From contig JAMBLJ010000065.1 in the NCBI GenBank assembly GCA_023336815.1, positions 1 through 52,455 on the forward strand: a DNA stretch of 52,455 bases. The letters run 5' to 3'. Of the stretch, positions 38,944 to 48,823 are shown piece by piece. Positions within the stretch are counted from its first letter, which is position 1, and the number at the start of each line of letters is the position of its first letter. Under the pieces are notes generated by a model. It was not told the DNA's origin. It did not search any database and worked only from the letters and a program-made list of their open reading frames with translations. Made by a program: the position numbers and the translations under genes. The stretch is from Actinomycetes bacterium (GTDB lineage: Bacteria > Actinomycetota > Acidimicrobiia > Spongiisociales > UBA5794).

Positions 38944-38958
38944 AGTCCGGTCCGAGAA

Positions 38959-40056
38959 TCAGATGGCCGCAGCGAGCTCGGCGAGCACCTTGTCATAGGT
39001 TGGGGCGATGGTTGACCAGTCGTAGATGGTCGTTGCCCGTCTCGCTCGTTCGCTCACATCGCGTTCGAACGCATGTCTGATCAGGTCGACGGCGGTGGAA
39101 GGCGAGTCGTAGAGGATCGTGCCGGCATCGAAATCGAGGGCTGAAACTCGCTCGGGATAGACGAGGCGATCTGGCAGAACGGGGTGGGCACCAGCAGCGA
39201 CCGCTTCGATTACGCCGATACCGAAGAACTCTTGCTCGGCAGTCGAAAGGACAACGGTGGCTTCGCTCAGAAGGGCCGCGTAGTCCGCCGGTTCGGCCCA
39301 GCCCTCATGGACCAACCGATCGCCGAGCAGGCTGGTGATCGCCGCGAATGTGGATGGCACGGATACAAAGACCTCGCCACACATCGCCATTCGGAAGTCG
39401 GCGCCATGTTCGATGAGTCCACCCACGATCGCCAGCAGATCCTTCGGTCCCTTGTCATGCTCCCAGCGATGGTTCCAGACCACCAGCGGTATGTCAGACC
39501 TCACGACCTGCCGGTGCTGGAGTGCTTGGAGATCGATGCCGACGGGCAGCACGACCGAGCGATCGATCACACCATCCACTTTGTGAACATGTTTGTACTC
39601 GGGGAACTGGTTGAGGAATCGTGCTGCTTCCCTACGAAATACATCCCGGTGGAACACCGAATTGAAGACGACGAGATCGGCGATCGATGCGCTCGACCAG
39701 TTCTTCATCGGGTACGTCGCATCTGCTCGATCCGCCGGTGACAGCGGGTACGTGAACTGGCTCTCATGGAAGTACACAGCGATCGGCACTTCAGGGGCCA
39801 TGTGTCTCACTGCACCCGCAAATGCGGCTACGTCCATCATGGACGAGACCAGCAGGACGTCAGGTCGATCCCCTGTAGCGATCTGCCCCTTGAGTTCTTC
39901 AGCAAGCGTGAGGAAGGCACCATGCATTCGCCACTTCCAGAATCGCGCCTCGTGGGAGACAATCGAGACGTCGTGGTTCGAATGCGATGCGTATCCATCT
40001 GCCCATGCGCGGTGTGACCCGCCGTAGTACGGCTCAACGAGGGTGACGCGCATCAC
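38959..40056 (-). CDS. Glycosyltransferase with DUF3524-type N-domain (tRNA-queuosine alpha-mannosyltransferase/GTDC1 family)
   Basis: [100 protein letters not shown]. Confidence 0.85.
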   Translation of the reverse strand: MMRVTLVEPYYGGSHRAWADGYASHSNHDVSIVSHEARFWKWRMHGAFLTLAEELKGQIATGDRPDVLLVSSMMDVAAFAGAVRHMAPEVPIAVYFHESQFTYPLSPADRADATYPMKNWSSASIADLVVFNSVFHRDVFRREAARFLNQFPEYKHVHKVDGVIDRSVVLPVGIDLQALQHRQVVRSDIPLVVWNHRWEHDKGPKDLLAIVGGLIEHGADFRMAMCGEVFVSVPSTFAAITSLLGDRLVHEGWAEPADYAALLSEATVVLSTAEQEFFGIGVIEAVAAGAHPVLPDRLVYPERVSALDFDAGTILYDSPSTAVDLIRHAFERDVSERARRATTIYDWSTIAPTYDKVLAELAAAI

Positions 40057-40646
40057 AATTCGGTTCTGCCAACCAGAGCCCTTCCGACCGTTATCTCGTC
40101 GGCATAGTCGATATCGCCGCCGACAGGAAGACCCGATGCCAGCCTCGTCACCGTGACGCCCAGGGGTTTCAGCGAGCGAGCGAGGTACATGGCTGTGGTA
40201 TCACCCTCGAGATTCGGATTCGTCGCGGCGATGATCTCGACGATGTTCTCCGTCTCGATCCTCGTCTGGAGTTCCTTCATACGAAGCTGCTCAGGGCCGA
40301 TGCCCGCTATCGGTGAGATCGCACCCCCAAGGACGTGGTACCGGCCGCGAAACGCCTGAGTTCTTTCTATCACCGGAATGTCCTGAACTCGTTCGACGAC
40401 ACACACGATCGTCGTGTCCCTTCGCAGGTCCTGACAGATCGCACACTCATCATCGGCCGTGACATTGAAACATCGTGCGCACAGATGCACCGACGTACGC
40501 ATATCTGTTATGGCCTCAGAGAGCCTGCTCGCATCGGCCTCCTCTGCATTGAGGAGATGAAATGCGAGCCGCTGGGCACTCTTGGTTCCGATTCCAGGAA
40601 GACGCGCGAACTCATCGATGAGTCGCTGTACCGGTGGCTCGAACAT
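40053..40646 (-). CDS. recR: Recombination protein RecR
   Basis: [42 protein letters not shown], Toprim [20 protein letters not shown]. Confidence 0.97.
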   Translation of the reverse strand: MFEPPVQRLIDEFARLPGIGTKSAQRLAFHLLNAEEADASRLSEAITDMRTSVHLCARCFNVTADDECAICQDLRRDTTIVCVVERVQDIPVIERTQAFRGRYHVLGGAISPIAGIGPEQLRMKELQTRIETENIVEIIAATNPNLEGDTTAMYLARSLKPLGVTVTRLASGLPVGGDIDYADEITVGRALVGRTEL

Positions 40647-40960
40647 CAGCCGAGCATACCGCCCATATCCATCCCGCCCATCGAACCTTCGGCATCTGCG
40701 CTCATCGCGCCGAAAGCCAGGTTCAACGCGGCAACAACGAGGTCGCCAGCCATCTCGGGATCGTTGGGATCCAGAACCTCGGGTTCGAACACTACTGACA
40801 GCACCTCACCCGAACCTTTCACGACAACCGTGACAGCCCCGCCGCCAGCGGTTCCCTCGTACGTCTTTGCAGCGAGCGTCTCCTGCGCTGCCATCATCTG
40901 TTGCTGCATCTGTTGGGCCTGCGCCATCAACTGCTGCATATCTTTTGGCATTCGTGACAT
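40646..40960 (-). CDS. ybaB: YbaB/EbfC nucleoid-associated protein
   Basis: [62 protein letters not shown]. Confidence 0.94.
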   Translation of the reverse strand: MSRMPKDMQQLMAQAQQMQQQMMAAQETLAAKTYEGTAGGGAVTVVVKGSGEVLSVVFEPEVLDPNDPEMAGDLVVAALNLAFGAMSADAEGSMGGMDMGGMLG

Positions 40961-40978
40961 GAGCAAGATGGTAGCTGT

Positions 40979-41076
40979 CAGATAAGAGACAACAGACAAC
41001 AGATTCCAGACACAATCCGAGCCCTCACCGATCGGCCACAGCTGTCTGTGTTCTGTTGTCCGTGCTCTGATGTCTG
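40979..41076. repeat. Heptad-period inverted repeat element (CAGANNN family), locus E
   Basis: CAGATAA GAGACAA CAGACAA CAGATTC CAGACAC 40979-41013; opposite strand CAGACAT CAGAGCA CGGACAA CAGAACA CAGACAG 41076-41042. Confidence 0.9.
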
Positions 41077-41100
41077 CAACCCGTCTACTGTTCCGAACGA

Positions 41101-42939
41101 ATGAACTATCAAGCTCTGTACAACAAGTATCGACCGCAACGGTTCGATGAGGTCATCGGCCAGGACCATGTCACGACCACCCTCGCACGCGAGGTCGTCG
41201 ACGCCAAGGTTGCCCATGCGTACCTCTTCACTGGACCGAGAGGAACGGGCAAAACCACCTCTGCGAGGCTTCTCGCAAAGTCGCTGAACTGTCCAAACAG
41301 GGCATCCGATGGCGAACCGGACAACACATGTCCCTCATGTATCGCTATCACTGAGGGGACATCACTCGATGTGATCGAACTTGATGCGGCGTCACACAAC
41401 AAGGTTGAGGACATCCGCGAGATCCGGGTGAACGTATCGACCGTAGCAGCAGCCGCCGGAGCACGGCGTATCTACATCCTCGACGAGGCACACATGCTGT
41501 CGCGAGCTGCAAGCAACGCCCTCCTCAAGACACTGGAGGAACCGCCAGAACATGTGGTGTTCGTCCTGGCAACGACCGAGCCCTACAAACTATTGGACAC
41601 CATCAGATCGAGAACACAGCGATTCGACTTTCAACCTGTCGGTACCGAGACACTGATCGCGTACCTTGCCATGATCTCCGCCAAGGAGGGTTTCGACTAC
41701 GACCACGCAGCACTCGGTGCCGTGACGTCACACGCAGGTGGATCCGTGCGAGACGCGATGAGTCTCCTCGAACAGGTTGCCGCTCTAGGTGCAGGGACGG
41801 TCTCAAGCGCAGGGGTTGCCAGAGCCCTAGGCCTTGCTGATGCAGAAGCGTACGGAAGGCTTCTCGGCGCAGTGCACGACAACGACGCTCCAAGCGCCCT
41901 CACACTTGTCTCCGAGCTTGCAGCCCAGGGTGCCGACCTTCGTCGATTCGTGGCCGATGCGATCAGCTACCTGCGGGGAGTGTTTCTCACCCAGTACACG
42001 ACGAACATCGAAGAGGTAGCTGACGAGAGCACAGAAACGATCGAGGAATGGAAACTCCAGGCAACCAAGCTCACCAGCTCCGAGGTCCTCCGCTCTATCG
42101 ATGGACTCTCGGAGGCACTGACCCAACTCCGGGAAGGGCGCGAAGAGCGGCTGGTTGTCGAGCTCGCTGTCCTGAAACTCGCCCGACCCGAAACGTCACC
42201 AGATCTCGACTCGATCACAGTTCGTCTGGACCGTGCCGAACGAGAGATCAGGGAACTGAAGCGCGGAGTTCCATCCGTCGCCAGTCCGCCGGTCGTGCAG
42301 AAACCGGACATCCCGGAGCAGCCAGATCGTCCCTTTACGACTCCCCAGAACCCGACCCGCAGGGATACCGAACCGACATCCGTGGACGGTCCTAAGCCGA
42401 ACGATGCCTCCACGACAGCTCCACAACGAGAGCCGGACCCTGATCAGTCGTCAGCCGATACCGGACCAGAGACGCCTGTTGCCTCCACAGACGGGGCCCG
42501 TCAGCGGCCGTCAGAAGGAGATCTTGCCTTCGAGGATTTCGAACGAGCCTGGCCCGCTATCGTCGCAACCATTCGTCAGGATGTCGGTCCCCGGCGCCAT
42601 GCGCTCCTCAGGGAAGCAACGCCGTTTGCGATCGAGGGGAACACGGCGGTGTTCGTCGTTGCGGCTCACATGCATTTCCACCTCGAGCAGCTGAAGACGG
42701 ACGCAGGTATCACGGATGCGATCGTCGCAGCGACCACTGATCAGCTCGGTAAGACCATCGAGGTCTCCTTCCGATCCGCGGGGAACGACGAGCGACCGAT
42801 ACCAGAGGAAGCCGAAACCGTGCCGGACAAGGATGATCTGATCGAGGCAGGTGACGAGGCTGCTACCGACCCTGCCGATATCGTCCTCGACATCCTCGGC
42901 GGGGAGATCGTCAGCGACACCAGTGGATCGGCTACCTGA
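41101..42939 (+). CDS. dnaX: DNA polymerase III gamma/tau subunit
   Basis: YNKYRPQRFDEVIGQDHVTTTL, FTGPRGTGKTTSARLLAKSLNC, DEAHMLSRAASNALLKTLEEPP. Confidence 0.97.
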   Translation: MNYQALYNKYRPQRFDEVIGQDHVTTTLAREVVDAKVAHAYLFTGPRGTGKTTSARLLAKSLNCPNRASDGEPDNTCPSCIAITEGTSLDVIELDAASHNKVEDIREIRVNVSTVAAAAGARRIYILDEAHMLSRAASNALLKTLEEPPEHVVFVLATTEPYKLLDTIRSRTQRFDFQPVGTETLIAYLAMISAKEGFDYDHAALGAVTSHAGGSVRDAMSLLEQVAALGAGTVSSAGVARALGLADAEAYGRLLGAVHDNDAPSALTLVSELAAQGADLRRFVADAISYLRGVFLTQYTTNIEEVADESTETIEEWKLQATKLTSSEVLRSIDGLSEALTQLREGREERLVVELAVLKLARPETSPDLDSITVRLDRAEREIRELKRGVPSVASPPVVQKPDIPEQPDRPFTTPQNPTRRDTEPTSVDGPKPNDASTTAPQREPDPDQSSADTGPETPVASTDGARQRPSEGDLAFEDFERAWPAIVATIRQDVGPRRHALLREATPFAIEGNTAVFVVAAHMHFHLEQLKTDAGITDAIVAATTDQLGKTIEVSFRSAGNDERPIPEEAETVPDKDDLIEAGDEAATDPADIVLDILGGEIVSDTSGSAT

Positions 42940-42942
42940 ACG

Positions 42943-43491
42943 ATGCGTCTGGGAATCGACCTCGATGGTGTTGTCGCCGACTTCAACGCTGGTTGGATGG
43001 AGCGCTACAACCAGGAGAACGGAACCGAACTTGTTCCCGATTTGGTCACGACATGGGATGCCATGCTCCCGCTCACCCGATTCTCCTCGATCGACGAGTT
43101 CTGGCAATGGGCTCGCAATGACGGCGGAAGCGGATTATTCCGCGATCTCCCTGTCTTCCCTGATGCCGTAGAAACCCTCACACGTCTCTACCGACACCAT
43201 GAGATCGTGATCATCACAACCAAACCCCCCTGGGCGAACGCCGAAACCTTCTCGTGGATCGGAGAGCATGCCATCCCGACTCGCGAGGTCCACATCATCG
43301 GAGAGAAATGGCGGGTCGATTGCGATGTATACCTCGACGATGGACCACACAATCTCGAATCACTTGTTCTCGAACGTCCGGACAGAACCGTATGTCGATT
43401 CGTTCGACCGTGGAACCGGCCAGTCCCTGGTGTCGTCGACATCACGGACTGGCACGCATTCGAATCTCTCATCGACAAGAAGCATCGCTGA
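42943..43491 (+). CDS. HAD-family 5'(3')-deoxyribonucleotidase-like (NT5C) protein
   Basis: GIDLDGVVADFNAGW, IITTKPPW, VYLDDGPHNLE. Confidence 0.85.
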   Translation: MRLGIDLDGVVADFNAGWMERYNQENGTELVPDLVTTWDAMLPLTRFSSIDEFWQWARNDGGSGLFRDLPVFPDAVETLTRLYRHHEIVIITTKPPWANAETFSWIGEHAIPTREVHIIGEKWRVDCDVYLDDGPHNLESLVLERPDRTVCRFVRPWNRPVPGVVDITDWHAFESLIDKKHR

Positions 43492-43571
43492 AAGAACTCC
43501 GCACCTCGCAATCAAGTAACATGACTCGTGGTTGGGGAACCACACGGTTACCTGCCGGAGGGAGATAAACA

Positions 43572-44738
43572 ATGCGAAGGCGAAATATCGTCTCGTTGGT
43601 GATTGCACTCATGCTGGTTCTCGCGGCTTGCGCGTCGACAGGATCAGATGACACAACAACAACAGCCGCAGATTCGGGCGGCGAGGCAACAACAACAACA
43701 GCCGCAGATTCGGGCGGCGAGGCAACAACAACAACTGCAGCAGCGACGACAACCACAGCGGACCCGAAGGCCGATTGGCCTGAGACGCTCCTCTTTGGTT
43801 TCATCCCGTCGGAGAAGCAGGAGAAGCTCGCTGACACGGTCCAACCGTATATGGACTATCTGACGGAGCAGATCGGTATCACGTTCGAAGGCATCATCAC
43901 GGCCGACTACAACGGACTCGTTGTGGCCATGGGTGCAGGGAACGCGGATCTCGGCGCTTTCGGTCCGTTTGGTTACGTTCAGGCCCAGGAGCAGTATCCA
44001 GGGATCGGTGTGTTGATCCAGTCAATCCGTTTCGGCTCCGATCTGTATCACGGTCAGTGGTTCACAAACGATGCTTCTATCTGTGAAGAAGAACCGGTCG
44101 TTGGTGCGTTCGAATGGGTCGATGGTGTTCCCACGATCCTCGATCCCACCGAGGTACCTGCACTCCAGGTCGGTTGGGCTTACAACGATGGTGAACTCGG
44201 AGCAGAGGTCCTCGACGACGGTCAAGCCGTTGCCCAGGGTCTCGTATGCAACGCTCCACTCGAGTCTGTGGTTGGCAAGAACATTGCCTTCACGAGCGCA
44301 ACGTCCACATCGGGCGGAGTGTTCCCACAGCTCCAGCTGTTCAACCTCGGCATCGACATCGAGGAAGACCTCGACTATTCGTACCTGACGTCGCACGACG
44401 CAACGGTGGCAGCTGTCTACAACGGTGACTTCGACATCGGCCTCAGCTTCGACGACGCTCGTCGTACGCTCCGCAAGGAGAAGACTGATGTCGGGCAGAA
44501 GGTGATCGTTTTCAACATCACCGATGACATCCCGAATGATGTTGTTGCTGTCCGCGAAGGTTTGCCGGAGGACCTCCAGCTTGCGATCTTCGACGCAACG
44601 AAGGCGTATCTCGGTACCGAAGAGGGCGAGGCAGTCTTCGATGAGATCTACGGATGGACTGACATCCGCCTCGCACGCGACGAAGATTTCGACGTCGTAC
44701 GCGAAGCAGCAGTCAAACTCGGCGTAGCCGACGAATAA
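43572..44738 (+). CDS. phnD: PhnD-type phosphate/phosphite/phosphonate ABC substrate-binding lipoprotein
   Basis: Lipobox MLVLAACAS; LLFGFIPSEKQEKLADTVQPYMDYLTEQIGITFEG; first gene of phnDCEE. Confidence 0.92.
   Translation: MRRRNIVSLVIALMLVLAACASTGSDDTTTTAADSGGEATTTTAADSGGEATTTTAAATTTTADPKADWPETLLFGFIPSEKQEKLADTVQPYMDYLTEQIGITFEGIITADYNGLVVAMGAGNADLGAFGPFGYVQAQEQYPGIGVLIQSIRFGSDLYHGQWFTNDASICEEEPVVGAFEWVDGVPTILDPTEVPALQVGWAYNDGELGAEVLDDGQAVAQGLVCNAPLESVVGKNIAFTSATSTSGGVFPQLQLFNLGIDIEEDLDYSYLTSHDATVAAVYNGDFDIGLSFDDARRTLRKEKTDVGQKVIVFNITDDIPNDVVAVREGLPEDLQLAIFDATKAYLGTEEGEAVFDEIYGWTDIRLARDEDFDVVREAAVKLGVADE
43653..43724 (+). repeat. Two perfect 36-bp in-frame tandem copies plus partial third (TTTTAADSGGEA)
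   Basis: acaacaacaacagccgcagattcgggcggcgaggca x2, then acaacaacaact. Confidence 0.95.
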
Positions 44739-44750
44739 GGCGTAGTGATC

Positions 44751-44780
44751 GTGGGGGCTGGTCCCAGGACCAGCCCCCAC
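44751..44780 (+). terminator. Perfect hairpin between phnD and phnC (attenuator/mRNA-stabilising candidate)
   Basis: GTGGGGGCTGGTCC-CA-GGACCAGCCCCCAC, 14-bp arms, no U tract. Confidence 0.7.
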
Positions 44781-44793
44781 CACTACCTCACCC

Positions 44794-45558
44794 ATGGGCT
44801 CCATCGAATTCACAAACACGTCCGTCACCTATCCGGGCGGTCTCGTCGCACTCAAAGATGTGTCTCTGAGCATCGATGAAGGCGAGTTCGTCGTTGTCGT
44901 CGGGCTCTCGGGAGCCGGAAAGTCCACGATGCTCCGTGCGATAAATGGTCTCGTGCCGGTATCGGGCTCCGTTATGGTCGATGGCCGCGAGGTCGTCGGT
45001 GCGTCGCAGAGCGAGCTGCGAGCCATCCGCTCCGATGTGGGCATGATCTTCCAGACCTTCAACCTCGTCAACCGGTCGCGCGTGGTCAACAACGCCCTCA
45101 TGGGGAGACTTTCGAAGATCCCGCGCTGGCGCAGCCTTCTCGGCCTGTGGCCTGCCGAGGACAAGGAGATCGCGCTTCAGTCGCTTGAGCGTGTGAACAT
45201 CGTTGAGAAGGCGTACGTGCGGGCCTCGGATCTCTCCGGTGGTCAGCAGCAGAGGGTTGGTATCGCTCGGGCACTCGCACAGGAGCCTCAGATCATCCTT
45301 GCAGATGAACCCGTTGCATCCCTGGACCCTGTTACGTCTCACATGGTGATGCGCGATCTCCAGAGGATCAACCGCGATCTTGGGATCACGACCCTCATCA
45401 ACCTGCATTTTCTGGACCTGGCCAGACAATATGGCCGGCGTCTCATCGGTCTGAACGACGGCAGAGTCGTATTCGATGGCGATATCGCCGATGTCGACGA
45501 CGAGGTATTCCGCGGTATCTACGGCCGAGCGATCACACCAGACGACCTGCTCGACTAG
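44794..45558 (+). CDS. phnC: Phosphonate-type ABC transporter ATP-binding protein
   Basis: VVVGLSGAGKSTMLRAINGL, LSGGQQQRVGIARALAQEPQIILADEPVASLDP. Confidence 0.95.
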   Translation: MGSIEFTNTSVTYPGGLVALKDVSLSIDEGEFVVVVGLSGAGKSTMLRAINGLVPVSGSVMVDGREVVGASQSELRAIRSDVGMIFQTFNLVNRSRVVNNALMGRLSKIPRWRSLLGLWPAEDKEIALQSLERVNIVEKAYVRASDLSGGQQQRVGIARALAQEPQIILADEPVASLDPVTSHMVMRDLQRINRDLGITTLINLHFLDLARQYGRRLIGLNDGRVVFDGDIADVDDEVFRGIYGRAITPDDLLD

Positions 45559-45560
45559 AG

Positions 45561-46919
45561 GTGAACACCTTCGCGCCGGAAACCCAGGTACGGCCCACCG
45601 AACCACCGCGTGCGGTCCGGTACCTCACACCACTGGCGGCTGGGATCGCGGCTACCGGTGTAATTGGCCTCGCCGGTCCGGTGGGTCCTCTGTGGGGAAC
45701 ACTCGTCGGGTTGGTCACATTCGGCGCACTCTTCTGGGCAGACATCACGAGACGTATCCTCGACGCTGGCATCCTCGTCGCTGCCGGTATCGCAGGAATG
45801 TCCTATTTCGACTGGGTGCTTGCAGGACGTTCTGGTCCGATCGACTTCAAACTCTCGCTCATCGCTGCTGTGGGTTGGGTTGTCTACGGTGCGGGCACCG
45901 GGTTCGTGATCCACAGGGCACAACCCAGCTATCGCAGAACCATCATCGGCGCCCAGGCTGTCGCATGGGGCGGTGGCGCCACCCTGGCGCTTTTTACCGC
46001 GACCGCGATGGGCGTGCTTGCGCCGCTCAACGCACGCCAGATCAGCAACGGAGACATCCAGGAACTCACGATCGGTCTGTTCATCGTCACGGGTCTTGCG
46101 GCTGCGGGCGTTGGGCTTGGTGCCAACTTCTCGTTCGCCACACGGCTCCCGTCTTTGTTCGCCAGCGGTCTCGTGCTCGTCGTGTCGGTGATGGCGTACA
46201 ACGAGATCAAGTTCTCAACAGCAGCGATCGCGACACAGTTGGGCCGCATCGGTGAGATCGCCGATGATTTCTGGCCACCGGTGTGGAAGTGGCCAAAGAG
46301 CCTCGGGCAACCGGATACGTTCAACATCATCGAACCGTTCATCGAGACCCTCCAGATCGCGATCATCGGTGCGGTGACCGGCAATCTGCTCGCGCTACCC
46401 CTCGCGTTCTACGCCTCCAGGATGACCGCACCCTCGAATGTTGCGTATCGCATCGCCAAGGGATTCCTCAACGTTGTGCGGACTATCCCCGATCTCGTCT
46501 GGGGTATCTTCTTCGCCACCGCTGTCGGCTTCGGGAACCCCTTCGCCGGTGCCCTTGCGATGATCATGTTCTCCCTGGCAATCATGGCGAAACTCCTGTC
46601 CGAGACTGTCGATGCGATCGATATCGGTCCCCTCGAGGCTGGAAGGGCTGCAGGCGCACGCCATACCCAGGTGATCCAGTATGGAGCATTCCCCCAGGTC
46701 AAACCGAACTATGTGGCGTATGCGCTCTACATATTCGAACTGAACATCCGTGCCTCGGTGGTGATCGGTTTCGTCGGAGCAGGGGGAATCGGGCGGCTGC
46801 TGAATGAGCGACGCAACTTCTTCCAATGGGATCAGGTCATGGCGATCGTCCTCGTCATCTTCGTTTCGGTGCTGCTCATTGAGTGGTTCTCGATCTGGGC
46901 GAGGAGGAAGCTGGTATGA
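45561..46919 (+). CDS. phnE: Phosphonate-type ABC transporter permease with extra N-terminal TM domain
   Basis: ETLQIAIIGAVTGNLLALPLAFYASRM; EAGRAAGARHTQVIQYGAFPQV; VIGFVGAGGIG. Confidence 0.92.
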   Translation: MNTFAPETQVRPTEPPRAVRYLTPLAAGIAATGVIGLAGPVGPLWGTLVGLVTFGALFWADITRRILDAGILVAAGIAGMSYFDWVLAGRSGPIDFKLSLIAAVGWVVYGAGTGFVIHRAQPSYRRTIIGAQAVAWGGGATLALFTATAMGVLAPLNARQISNGDIQELTIGLFIVTGLAAAGVGLGANFSFATRLPSLFASGLVLVVSVMAYNEIKFSTAAIATQLGRIGEIADDFWPPVWKWPKSLGQPDTFNIIEPFIETLQIAIIGAVTGNLLALPLAFYASRMTAPSNVAYRIAKGFLNVVRTIPDLVWGIFFATAVGFGNPFAGALAMIMFSLAIMAKLLSETVDAIDIGPLEAGRAAGARHTQVIQYGAFPQVKPNYVAYALYIFELNIRASVVIGFVGAGGIGRLLNERRNFFQWDQVMAIVLVIFVSVLLIEWFSIWARRKLV

Positions 46920-47821
46920 CCGTACCCGACCTCACCCCGGATCAGCAGATGCAACAGCTCCGACCAAAGGAACCACTCGCACCGAGAGTGATCCGATGGA
47001 TCGTGGGAATTCTGATCGTCATCCCATTCATCTGGGCCACCATTGGGCTCGAGATCTCGCCCGAGCGTATCTGGCGCGCACCCGCAGAGATCTGGGTGCT
47101 CCTCACGGGGATGTTCCCACCCGATTTCGAGGACAGCGGAAGGATCGTCGCAAAGCTGCTGGAGTCCGTGTACATCGCATGGATCGGAACGATGATGGGC
47201 GCCGTATTCTCGTTCCCGCTCGGGTTCATGGCGGCAACCAACGTCGCCCCCCGATGGATCGCCATACCGACACGCGGTATCTTGAGCGCGATCAGGGCGT
47301 TCCCCGAACTCATCCTCGCTGTGATCCTGATCGTGCCCTTCGGACTCGGACCATTCACGGGTGCACTGGCAATCGGTCTCCACTCGATCGGAACACTTGG
47401 CAAGTTGTCCTCCGAGGTCATCGAAGGAGTAGACGGTGGCCCCATCGAGGCGATCGGCTCTGCCGGTGGCACGTTGCCCCTTCAGATGCGATACGGCATC
47501 GTCCCCCAGGCGATGCCGACGATCGTCTCGTACTGGTTGTACCGGTTCGAGATCAACATCCGTGCCTCTGCGGTACTCGGCCTCGTTGGAGCCGGCGGAA
47601 TCGGTGCGGAAATCGTCGCACGACTCTCGTTCCGGGCCGATTGGCCGAAAGCCGGAGCCGCACTCCTAGCAACGATCGCAGTCGTCCTCATCGTCGACGC
47701 GGTGTCCTCATCAATCAGACGACGGATCATCACAGGTCAACCGTCAACAAGTCTGCTGTCGAAGGGAATGACCGCCCTCACCGGTGCGGGAAGGCCTCCG
47801 AGCACCGAACTCGAGGCTTGA
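46916..47821 (+). CDS. phnE: Phosphonate-type ABC transporter permease, second copy
   Basis: ATGA overlap; ESVYIAWIGTMMGAVFSFPLGFMAATN; GGTLPLQMRYGIVPQAMPTI; VLGLVGAGGIGAEI. Confidence 0.92.
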   Translation: MTVPDLTPDQQMQQLRPKEPLAPRVIRWIVGILIVIPFIWATIGLEISPERIWRAPAEIWVLLTGMFPPDFEDSGRIVAKLLESVYIAWIGTMMGAVFSFPLGFMAATNVAPRWIAIPTRGILSAIRAFPELILAVILIVPFGLGPFTGALAIGLHSIGTLGKLSSEVIEGVDGGPIEAIGSAGGTLPLQMRYGIVPQAMPTIVSYWLYRFEINIRASAVLGLVGAGGIGAEIVARLSFRADWPKAGAALLATIAVVLIVDAVSSSIRRRIITGQPSTSLLSKGMTALTGAGRPPSTELEA

Positions 47822-48822
47822 TGTCCGAGTTCCGACTCCGTACCAGGGAGTCGGCAGAAGCACGGGAGCTCGACTCATTGGCGCCAGGGGCAACACTGTC
47901 AGCAGAATCCCGGGGACGGGTGTCCTTCGAGGAACCAGACATGTGGCGAACGGCATTCGAGCGCGACCGCGACCGCATCCTCCACGCCAAGGCCTTTCGG
48001 CGGCTCAAACACAAGACACAGGTCTTCATGAACCCCGAGGGGGACCATTTCGTCACCAGGATGACCCACACCCTTCAGGTCACCCAGATCGGCGGAGCGA
48101 TCGCTCGGTCACTCTCGCTCAACGACGATCTGACCGAGGCAGTATGCCTCGGTCACGACGTAGGACACTCACCGTTCGGTCACACCGGTGAGGATGCGCT
48201 GTCCGAATTCGTCGATGGCGAGTGGAGACATTCGGACCAATCGGTTCGCATCTTCAGCGTCCTCGAACCACTCAACCTCACCTGGGAGGTTCTTGATGGC
48301 ATTAGGGCACATCCCTGGAAGGTGGAGGATCCCGCGTCAACACACGAGGGGAACATCGTTCGCTTCTCCGACCGAATCGCGTATCTCGCTCATGACGCCC
48401 TCGATGCCCTCCGCGCGTCAGTTCTTGATGAGGGCTCGCTGCCAGCGGGCGTTGTCGCGACCCTCGGCGCACCCGGGCGTGATTGGGTGGATGTGATGGT
48501 GCAATCGGTCATCGATGAGTCCTATCGCCAGGGCCATATCACCATGGAGCCCTTCATCCTCGAAGCAATGCACACACTGCGAGATTTCATGTTCGCACAC
48601 GTCTACCTACGTGCAGATGCTGAACCTCAGCGACGCCGGGCGCAGCAGATCGTGCGCGAGCTCGTCGAGTACTACCTCGAACACCTCGAGGAGTTGCCAG
48701 ACTCGTATCTCCACGCGGAAGCAGACGACCTGACCCAGGTACTCGACTATGTCTCAGGGATGACGGATCGGTATGCCATCCGTGTCCACGACGAACTGTT
48801 CCGACCACGCCTGTTCGAGTAG
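47821..48822 (+). CDS. dgt: dGTP triphosphohydrolase-like HD-domain protein
   Basis: RILHAKAFRRLKHKTQVF, RMTHTLQVTQIGGAIARSL, LGHDVGHSPFGHTGEDAL; TGATG overlap with phnE. Confidence 0.92.
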   Translation: MSEFRLRTRESAEARELDSLAPGATLSAESRGRVSFEEPDMWRTAFERDRDRILHAKAFRRLKHKTQVFMNPEGDHFVTRMTHTLQVTQIGGAIARSLSLNDDLTEAVCLGHDVGHSPFGHTGEDALSEFVDGEWRHSDQSVRIFSVLEPLNLTWEVLDGIRAHPWKVEDPASTHEGNIVRFSDRIAYLAHDALDALRASVLDEGSLPAGVVATLGAPGRDWVDVMVQSVIDESYRQGHITMEPFILEAMHTLRDFMFAHVYLRADAEPQRRRAQQIVRELVEYYLEHLEELPDSYLHAEADDLTQVLDYVSGMTDRYAIRVHDELFRPRLFE

Positions 48823-48823
48823 C

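Noticed and set aside
46804-48822. 672-aa plus-strand ORF seemingly fusing an Arg-rich domain to dGTPase
   Set aside because: First ~339 codons are an out-of-frame reading of phnE1/phnE2; the dgt start at 47821 with TGATG overlap explains the real protein.
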